A stretch of DNA of 34,350 bases from Thermoanaerobacterales bacterium (lineage in GTDB: Bacteria > Actinomycetota > Acidimicrobiia > Acidimicrobiales > JACDCH01), in the NCBI GenBank assembly GCA_017577565.1, contig PKRH01000020.1, positions 1-34,350 of the forward strand, given 5' to 3'. The notes below the pieces were generated by a model. That model searched no databases. It saw only the letters and a list, made by a program, of their open reading frames with translations, and was not told where the DNA came from. The translations under genes were made by a program, and so were the position numbers. Positions within the stretch are counted from its first letter, which is position 1; each line of letters starts with the position of its first letter. Shown here in pieces: positions 29,386-34,350 of the stretch.

Positions 29386-29429
29386 GGTGCCCCGCCCGCC
29401 GCCTGCCGGGGGGCGGCGGGCGGGGCACC
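29386..29429. terminator. Strong bidirectional hairpin, 18-bp stem
   Basis: GGTGCCCCGCCCGCCGCC (29386-29403) and its exact complement (29412-29429) enclose an 8-base loop. It lies 43 bases after the DUF1996 stop and 34 bases past the end of the opposing FMN-binding gene, the expected place for a shared terminator. No T-run. Confidence 0.7.
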
Positions 29430-29462
29430 CACACCGCCGGGCCCGGCGCCGGCGCGGGGCGG

Positions 29463-30143
29463 TCAGGGTGCCGCCGCGGGGCGCGCCCAGGCGCGGGCGT
29501 AGTCCGGCACCGGGACGCCCGGCACGAGGTCGTCGGCCGGCACCGGTGCGCCGGCCACCGTGGCCAGGGGCACGACGCCGGCCCACACCGGCAGGTCGAG
29601 GTCGACGTCCTCGTCGACCGGGCCGCCGGTGCGCACCTTGAGCGAGCACTCGTCGACCGGCAGGGCGAGCACCATCGTCCGGCGCAGCTCGACCTCGCTC
29701 GGCGGCCGGGCGTCGCGCGTGCGGCCGGGGACGACGTGCTCGACGAAGCGGTCGAGGGCGGCGCGGCGCTCGTCCAGGTCGTCGACGCGCACCGCCCGGC
29801 CGAACAGCACCACCGAGCGGTAGTCCATCGAGTGGTGGTAGGCCGAGCGGGCCAGCACCAGGCCGTCGACGAGGGTGACGGCGACGCACACGTCGGCCTC
29901 GGCCGCGCCCCGCAGGAGCCGGCTGGCCACCGACCCGTGCAGCAGCACGCGGTCGCCGTCGAGGGCGTAGAGCATCGGGATGACGACCGGCCCCGCCTCG
30001 GTGGCGAGCCCCACGTGGGCGACCAGGCCCTCGCGCAGCACGGCGAGCGCGGCGGCGCGGTCGTAGACGGCGCGGTGGGGGTTCCGCCGCACCGTCGTGC
30101 GGGCCGACGGCGGGGAGGGCGAGGGTGAGGGGGTCGTGGTCAC
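29463..30143 (-). CDS. Pyridoxamine-5'-phosphate-oxidase-like FMN-binding protein
   Basis: A 226-residue split-barrel flavoprotein. After a Ser/Pro-rich leader, residues 24-180 carry the family pattern: NPHRAVYDRAAALAVLREG, VAHVGLATEAGPVVIPMLYAL, DRVLLHGSVASRLLRG, ADVCVAVTLVDGLVLARSAYHHSMDYRSVVLFGRA. It probably binds FMN (or F420 in some relatives) and reduces or protects an unknown small molecule; it is not the vitamin B6 enzyme, which is longer and has other motifs. The GTG at 30143 is preceded by TAGCCT at a seven-base distance, so a leaderless mRNA is likely. It stands alone. Confidence 0.85.
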   Translation of the reverse strand: MTTTPSPSPSPPSARTTVRRNPHRAVYDRAAALAVLREGLVAHVGLATEAGPVVIPMLYALDGDRVLLHGSVASRLLRGAAEADVCVAVTLVDGLVLARSAYHHSMDYRSVVLFGRAVRVDDLDERRAALDRFVEHVVPGRTRDARPPSEVELRRTMVLALPVDECSLKVRTGGPVDEDVDLDLPVWAGVVPLATVAGAPVPADDLVPGVPVPDYARAWARPAAAP

Positions 30144-30150
30144 GGCGCGC

Positions 30151-30156
30151 AGGCTA
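30151..30156 (-). promoter_or_regulatory. -10 element TAGCCT for the FMN-binding gene
   Basis: On the minus strand TAGCCT is followed by seven bases and the GTG start at 30143. It supports this GTG rather than a later in-frame start. No -35 consensus. Confidence 0.45.
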
Positions 30157-30220
30157 CGGGCGGGGCCGGGCACGACGGGACCGGGTTTCGCGCTCGGCCC
30201 CGGGCCGGCCCGTCGGCGCG

Positions 30221-31813
30221 CTAGACGTCGACGTAGATGAAGCCGTAGGCCTCGTCGCGGTGGGGGATGCCCGTCGACCGCAGCGCCGGCCCCCAGTCGC
30301 CGGTGACCTCGGGGTTGCTGTCCTCCATGCCGTGGTCGGCGACGAGGAAGAACGCCGTGCGGTCCCACACGCCGGCGCGCTCGACGGCGTCCAGGATCCG
30401 GCCCAGGCGGGCGTCGCTGTCGCGGATGCTCGCCCGGGCGATCTCGGCGTAGGGGCCGCTGTGGTGGAACGCCGCGTCGGTGAGCGTGAAGTTCACGAAC
30501 GTGAACCGGGGCAGCGGCCCCCCGTCGGCGGCCCGCCCGTCGCGGGCGCCGTCCCACACGTCGAGCGCCTGCACCAGGCCCAGGTGGTCGATCTGCGAGG
30601 AGATGGCGTAGGACTTCTCCGGCCGCACGAAGCGCTCGGTGGCGAAGGGCAGGTCCTCGGGCTTCGGCGGGTGGGCCAGCCGGCCGCCGGTGCGCAGCAC
30701 CTCGAAGGTCGAGTCGTCGGCGCCCACGTCGCAGGGCTCGTTGACCGACACGGTGCGGGACCCCGGGAAGGCCCGGTGGATCGCCTGGTGCAGCGTCTCG
30801 ACCGCCGGCGACAGCGACCGCATCGACCACGGCCAGGTCTCCGGCGAGTTGGTGATGATCTGCCGGCCCTCGACCCGGTCGTACCAGGCGTTGTGGAGGA
30901 CGCCGTGGTGGCCGGGGTGGGCCCCGGTGAGGATCGTGGTGTGGTTGGCCAGCGTCACCGAGGGCAGGCTGGCCATGGCCCCGTGGGCCAGCCCCGTGCC
31001 GGCGTCCAGCAGGCGGGCGAGGTTCGGCGCCTCGCCGGCGGCCAGCATGTCGTACAGCACGTTGGCGTTGGTGCCGTCCCACAGGAAGCCGACGACGTGG
31101 GCGGGCGGCGGCGCGTGGGGGTCGAGCAGCTCGGTCAGCACCCGGCCGTCCTGGCGGGCGAGCAGCGCCTCCGGGTCGGGCTGGCCGGTCGGCCCGGTGC
31201 CGCCCACCGGCTCGGCCCCGAGCAGGGCCATGACCGTGGGCGCCACGTCGACCAGCCGGGCCGACAGCGGGACGAGGCCCTGCTGCCGCACGCCCGCCCC
31301 GGCCAGCACGAACGGCGCCCGCACCTGGACGATGCCGAGCGAGCCGTGCTCGCCCCGCTCGCCGCCCTGGTCCTCCCAGTTGTGGGCCGGCGAGTGCAGG
31401 CAGACGACGTCGGGCGCGTGCGGGTGGTCGAACAGCTGGGCGATCTGGTCGTGGGCGTGCGGGTAGGACTGCGTGGTCCGGTCGGGCCACCGGTTGGCCA
31501 GCTCGTCGGCCAGGCCGACCCACCGGTCGGTCGCCGTGTCGCCCAGCGGGTTGCGGCCCTCGACCTCGACCTCGACGAAGCGCCACCCCCGCTCGCCCGG
31601 CACGCGCTCCCGGCGGAACCGGACCCGGCCGTCGACCGCCCGGGCCTCGTAGCCGTCCTCGGTCGTCGTGAGCACCATGTCGACGATGGGCTCCAGCGCG
31701 CCGTCCAGCAGCGCGTCGGCGACCTGCGCCACGCGGTCGGGGTCGGCTCCCCGGTGGTCGGGCGGCCGGGGGGCGACCGCCGTGGCGCCCCCAACGCTCC
31801 CAGCAGCGGTCAT
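30221..31813 (-). CDS. Alkaline-phosphatase-superfamily (phosphodiesterase-type) protein
   Basis: A 530-residue protein. The second half is a standard phosphodiesterase/nucleotide pyrophosphatase core: FLWDGTNANVLYDML with Asp246 and the nucleophile Thr248, TLANHTTILTGAHPGHHGV and LVADHGMEDSN with metal-binding Asp and His. The first half instead contains a segment that in other family members lies at the C-terminus: GEHGSLG (144-150) and FVLAGAGVRQ leading to RLVDVAPTVMALLG (187-199). The chain therefore looks permuted or duplicated. No signal peptide is present, so it may act on an intracellular nucleotide or lipid phosphoester. TATCGT seven bases before the ATG suggests a leaderless mRNA. 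The substrate is unknown. Confidence 0.85.
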   Translation of the reverse strand: MTAAGSVGGATAVAPRPPDHRGADPDRVAQVADALLDGALEPIVDMVLTTTEDGYEARAVDGRVRFRRERVPGERGWRFVEVEVEGRNPLGDTATDRWVGLADELANRWPDRTTQSYPHAHDQIAQLFDHPHAPDVVCLHSPAHNWEDQGGERGEHGSLGIVQVRAPFVLAGAGVRQQGLVPLSARLVDVAPTVMALLGAEPVGGTGPTGQPDPEALLARQDGRVLTELLDPHAPPPAHVVGFLWDGTNANVLYDMLAAGEAPNLARLLDAGTGLAHGAMASLPSVTLANHTTILTGAHPGHHGVLHNAWYDRVEGRQIITNSPETWPWSMRSLSPAVETLHQAIHRAFPGSRTVSVNEPCDVGADDSTFEVLRTGGRLAHPPKPEDLPFATERFVRPEKSYAISSQIDHLGLVQALDVWDGARDGRAADGGPLPRFTFVNFTLTDAAFHHSGPYAEIARASIRDSDARLGRILDAVERAGVWDRTAFFLVADHGMEDSNPEVTGDWGPALRSTGIPHRDEAYGFIYVDV

Positions 31814-31820
31814 GGGACCG

Positions 31821-31826
31821 ACGATA
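31821..31826 (-). promoter_or_regulatory. -10 element TATCGT for the phosphodiesterase-like gene
   Basis: On the minus strand TATCGT (in CGGATATCGTC) is followed by seven bases and the ATG at 31813, so the transcript is predicted to be leaderless. Confidence 0.5.
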
Positions 31827-31861
31827 TCCGGGGGCGCCACGGCGGGGCAGGGGTCCGGGGG

Positions 31862-32860
31862 TCAGCTCGCCAGCGGTGGCGTGTCGAGGTTGGTCCAGTT
31901 CTCCTGGGCGTAGCGGGCGCCGGCGGCCCGCAGCCCGTCGAGCCGGGCCACCTCGTCGTCGGTGAGCACGAGGTCGAGGGCGGCGACGTTCTCCTCCAGG
32001 TAGCGCCGCCGCTTGGTGCCGGGGATGGGCACGACGTCGTCGCCCTTGGCCGCCAGCCAGGCCAGCGCCACCTGGCCCGGGGTGGCCCCGTGGGCCTCGG
32101 CGACCTCCCGCACGACCGCGACGGCGGCGAGGTTCCTCTCCAGGTTCTCGCCCTGGAAGCGGGGCTGGCCCCGGCGGAAGTCGTCCTCGGCCAGCTCGTC
32201 CACGCTGGTCACCGTGCCGGTGAGCAGGCCGCGGCCGAGCGGGCTGTAGGGGACGATCCCGATGCCCAGCTCGCGGCAGGTGGGCACGATCTCGTCCTCG
32301 ATGTCCCGGGCGAACAGCGACCACTCGGTCTGCAGGGCGGCGATGGGGTGGGTGGCGGCGGCGCGCCGGATGGTGTCGGCCGACGCCTCGGACAGGCCGA
32401 GGTGGCGGACCTTGCCCGCCTCGACCAGCTCGGCCATGGCCCCGACCGTCTCCTCGATGGGCACGGTCACGTCCGGCCGGTGCTGGTAGTAGAGGTCGAT
32501 GTGGTCGACGCCGAGGCGCTTCAGCGAGGCGTCGCACGCCTGGCGGACGTACTCGGGGTCGCCCCGCACGAAGCGGGCGGACGGGTCGTCCGGGTCGAGG
32601 TGGATGCCGAACTTGGTGGCCAGCACGACCTCGTCCCGCCGGCCGGCGAGCGCCTTGCCGACCAGCTCCTCGTTGTGGCCGAAGCCGTACATGTCGGCGG
32701 TGTCGAAGAAGGTCACGCCGAGGTCGAGGGCGCGGTGGATGGTGGCGACGGCCTCGTCGTGGTCGGGGGTGCCGTAGGCGAAGCTCATCCCCATGCAGCC
32801 GAGGCCCTGGGCGGACACGGTCAGGCCGGAGCGCCCGAGGGCGCGCGTGGGCAGGGTCAT
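31862..32860 (-). CDS. Aldo/keto reductase
   Basis: A 332-residue (alpha/beta)8 barrel reductase. Signs include the start LPTRALGRSGLTVSAQGLGCMGMS, FFDTADMYGFGHNEELVGKAL with the catalytic Asp and Tyr, ATKFG with the Lys, VDHIDLYYQHRPD with the His-like fourth position, and IPGTKRRRYLEENVAAL for the NADPH 2'-phosphate. It would reduce aldehydes or ketones with NADPH in the cytoplasm. A GGAGG site lies before the ATG. The MerR gene ends 80 bp upstream in the same direction, so the pair is likely cotranscribed; MerR-controlled aldo/keto reductases (AdhR/YhdM type) respond to electrophilic aldehydes in other bacteria. Substrate identity is open. Confidence 0.9.
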   Translation of the reverse strand: MTLPTRALGRSGLTVSAQGLGCMGMSFAYGTPDHDEAVATIHRALDLGVTFFDTADMYGFGHNEELVGKALAGRRDEVVLATKFGIHLDPDDPSARFVRGDPEYVRQACDASLKRLGVDHIDLYYQHRPDVTVPIEETVGAMAELVEAGKVRHLGLSEASADTIRRAAATHPIAALQTEWSLFARDIEDEIVPTCRELGIGIVPYSPLGRGLLTGTVTSVDELAEDDFRRGQPRFQGENLERNLAAVAVVREVAEAHGATPGQVALAWLAAKGDDVVPIPGTKRRRYLEENVAALDLVLTDDEVARLDGLRAAGARYAQENWTNLDTPPLAS

Positions 32861-32940
32861 GGTGGGTCGTCCTCCGTGCTGGTGGGTCGGGGGTGGGTCG
32901 GGACGGGGGGCGGGCGGTCCGCCCGCGGGTGGGGGCCGGC

Positions 32941-33363
32941 TCAGGGGGCGCAGCTGCCGCCGTAGGTGGCGATCTTGTACTCGATCGCCCCGAGGGCCGA
33001 CTCCAGCTCGGTGATCCGGGCCTTCACGGTGTCGCGGTGGGCCTCGAGGAGGGCGAGGCGCTCGTCCTCGTTGCCGGGCCCCTCGTCGACGAGCCGGAAG
33101 TAGGCCTGGATGTCGCGGATGGGCATCGCCGTGAGCCGCAACCGCGTGATGAACACCACCCGGTTGACCTCGGCCTCGCCGTAGACCCGGCGGCCCGCGG
33201 CGTCGCGAGGCACCGACAGGAGACCGATGCGCTCGTAGTACCGCAGGGTGTGGGGCGTCACGCCGGTGATCGCGGCGACCTCGGCGATGCCCAGGCCCTC
33301 CCGGCGCTCCTCGCCCGGGGCGGACGTCGTCGGTGCGCTACCGGGGTGGGTGACGGCTGTCAT
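32941..33363 (-). CDS. MerR-family transcriptional regulator
   Basis: A 140-residue regulator. The winged-helix domain is residues about 22-95 (LGIAEVAAITGVTPHTLRYYERIGLL, with GRRVYGEAEVNRV), then a dimerising coiled-coil (ERLALLEAHRDTVKARITELESALGAIEYKI) and a short end YGGSCAP. A single Cys at the end, and few other metal ligands, argue for sensing of an electrophile or redox state rather than mercury or copper. The ATG at 33363 is followed directly by the conserved region; the frame is open far upstream but covers the siderophore gene's antisense. The promoter has a 19-bp spacer and no leader. It precedes the aldo/keto reductase, its probable target. Confidence 0.9.
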   Translation of the reverse strand: MTAVTHPGSAPTTSAPGEERREGLGIAEVAAITGVTPHTLRYYERIGLLSVPRDAAGRRVYGEAEVNRVVFITRLRLTAMPIRDIQAYFRLVDEGPGNEDERLALLEAHRDTVKARITELESALGAIEYKIATYGGSCAP

Positions 33364-33371
33364 CACCGGCG

Positions 33372-33402
33372 ACGGTACGGCTTCGAGCGCACTCCAGGTC
33401 AA
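33372..33402 (-). promoter_or_regulatory. MerR-type promoter with 19-bp spacer, leaderless
   Basis: On the minus strand TTGACC (33402-33397) and TACCGT (33377-33372) are 19 bp apart, and the ATG follows after eight bases. An imperfect dyad with CTT and AAG ends sits between and over the -35 (CTTGACC...CTCGAAG). MerR regulators bind such overlong promoters and twist them to allow transcription, so self-regulation of this gene and the reductase is likely. Confidence 0.65.
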
Positions 33403-33448
33403 GGGGGTTGGCGCCGGGGCCCGGACGGCGGCGCCACCGGGCAACGTG

Positions 33449-33467
33449 TTAAGTTCTCCTAACCCAC
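33449..33467 (+). promoter_or_regulatory. DtxR/IdeR-like iron box before the siderophore gene
   Basis: TTAAGTTCTCCTAACCCAC matches the 19-base DtxR/IdeR consensus TTAGGTTAGSCTAACCTAA at 14 positions counting the S. It overlaps a possible -10, TAAGTT (33450-33455), and ends 46 bases before the ATG at 33514. Iron-bound IdeR at such a site represses iron-uptake genes. Confidence 0.65.
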
Positions 33468-33513
33468 CGAGGCCAGCGGACCGTCCGTCGACCACTCCGA
33501 GGGAGCGCCACCC

Positions 33514-34350
33514 ATGTCCGAGACGACCGCCGCCACCGCCGCCACGGCCACCCCGTACCGCACCTTCGTCACGTCGGTGGTGGCGGTCGAGGATGTGCAC
33601 CCCCACCTGCGGCGCATCACCGTCGCCGGCGACGACCTGGCCGACTTCCGCCCCGTCGGGCCCGACACCTTCCTCTACCTCCTGCTGCCCCCGCCGGGCC
33701 GCACCGAGCTGACCGTCGACCGGGACTTCACCTGGACGGGCTACGAGCGGATGCCGGTCGAGGACCGGCCGGTCGGCGCCTACTACACGCTGCGCCGCTG
33801 GTACCCCGAGCGCCGCGCCATCGAGATGCTCTGCGTCCTGCACGGCGACACCGGCCCCGCCTCGGCCTGGGTGGCCCGGGCGAAGCCCGGCGACCCCGTC
33901 GCGCTCTGGGGCCCCCGGACCGCCTACGCCCCGCCGCCCGACACCGACTGGTACCTGCTGGTGGCCGACGAGACCGGGCTGCCGGCCGCGGCCGCCATCC
34001 TCGAGAGCCTGCCGCCGGGCACCGTCGCCCGGGTGTTCGCCGAGGTCGCCTCGCCCGAGGAGCACCAGCCCCTGCCCGAGGCGCCGACGTACTCGGTCAC
34101 CTGGCTCCACCGGGACGGCGCTCCCGCGGGCACGACCACCCTGCTGCCCGACGCGGTGCGGGCCATGCCCTGGCCCGGCGGCACGCCCTACGTGTGGGGC
34201 GGCGCCGAGAGCCGGGCCATGGCCACCGTGCGCCGCTACGTCCGCCACGAGCGGGGCCTGCCCCGCGCACGGGTGGCGCGGGGCGCCCACTGGCCCCCGC
34301 CCGACCCCGACGACTCCCCCCTCGCCGCGGACACCTTGCGCCCAGCTCTT
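33514..34350 (+). CDS. Siderophore-interacting protein (ferric-siderophore reductase), 3' end missing
   Basis: At least 279 residues, open to the right edge. It belongs to the SIP flavoprotein family, which reduces ferric siderophores in the cytoplasm to release iron. The N-terminal FAD-binding barrel includes HLRRITVAGDDLADFRP, GAYYTLRRWYP (the FAD motif) and MLCVLHGDTGPASAWVARAKPGD. The NAD(P)-binding half has WYLLVADETGLPAAAAILESLP and YVWGGAESRAMATVRRYVRHERG. The start ATG lies behind a GAGGGAG site. The C-terminal aromatic motif of the family lies near the edge (GAHWPP), so only a short end is missing. Regulation by iron is supported by the box at 33449. It diverges from the MerR gene, which probably has a separate role. 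Confidence 0.88.
   Translation, partial: MSETTAATAATATPYRTFVTSVVAVEDVHPHLRRITVAGDDLADFRPVGPDTFLYLLLPPPGRTELTVDRDFTWTGYERMPVEDRPVGAYYTLRRWYPERRAIEMLCVLHGDTGPASAWVARAKPGDPVALWGPRTAYAPPPDTDWYLLVADETGLPAAAAILESLPPGTVARVFAEVASPEEHQPLPEAPTYSVTWLHRDGAPAGTTTLLPDAVRAMPWPGGTPYVWGGAESRAMATVRRYVRHERGLPRARVARGAHWPPPDPDDSPLAADTLRPAL

Noticed and set aside
29463..32537. A 1024-codon open frame on the minus strand
   Set aside because: Only its last 226 codons (from 30143) are a real gene. The upstream part is Arg/Pro/Gly-rich antisense or off-frame sequence over the phosphodiesterase-like and reductase genes.

Overview
The window is about 34 kb of very GC-rich DNA, densely packed with genes on both strands. 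Many genes overlap by ATGA or GTGA, GTG starts are common, and at least a dozen genes have a -10-like hexamer 6-9 bases before the start codon, as expected for leaderless mRNAs. With an F420-type (LLM-class) oxidoreductase and close relatives of mycobacterial steroid-catabolism proteins, this points to a high-GC actinobacterium. A member of Acidimicrobiia is plausible, but that is inference. I saw no tRNA, rRNA, CRISPR array, transposase or phage gene.

Left part (1-9.7 kb): the edge of a Pro-rich ORF, a small lipoprotein, exonuclease VII (xseA-xseB), an MBL-fold hydrolase with a His-rich tail, a thiolase, a HAD phosphatase, an SDR and an LLM-class oxidoreductase that diverge around a 15-bp palindrome, a TauE/SafE permease and a SpoU-type RNA methyltransferase.

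9.7-13.4 kb is the most unusual part. A four-gene unit encodes a Tat-exported protein whose Cys-rich N-terminal domain resembles the methylamine dehydrogenase light chain (MauA), followed by three ~103-residue repeats. With it come a membrane-anchored CxxC thioredoxin-like protein, an unknown protein and a MauE-like membrane protein. By my alignment, one of the two tryptophans needed for the TTQ cofactor is replaced by Arg. No heavy chain (MauB) is present. An AidB-like flavoprotein follows.

15-18.5 kb holds a three-gene ABC-2 exporter. 18.5-25.5 kb is a seven-gene minus-strand operon, echA20-ipdA-ipdB-ipdC-ACAD-ACAD-fadA6, which matches the mycobacterial KstR2-regulon pathway for the last two steroid rings (HIP catabolism). 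An SDR diverges from it. The same palindrome, CTGACGGTGTGTCAG, occurs between echA20 and this SDR and, as its reverse complement, 18 kb away between the other SDR and the LLM-class gene. A close variant lies just inside ipdC. These sites suggest one local regulon under a repressor that is not in the window.

26.5-29.4 kb encodes three exported lipoproteins: a type-1 copper cupredoxin, a right-handed beta-helix protein and a DUF1996 protein. They end at an 18-bp-stem hairpin. The right end has an FMN-binding split-barrel protein, an alkaline-phosphatase-superfamily protein, an aldo/keto reductase with a MerR regulator (19-bp-spacer promoter), and a divergent siderophore-interacting protein that runs off the window behind a DtxR/IdeR-like iron box.
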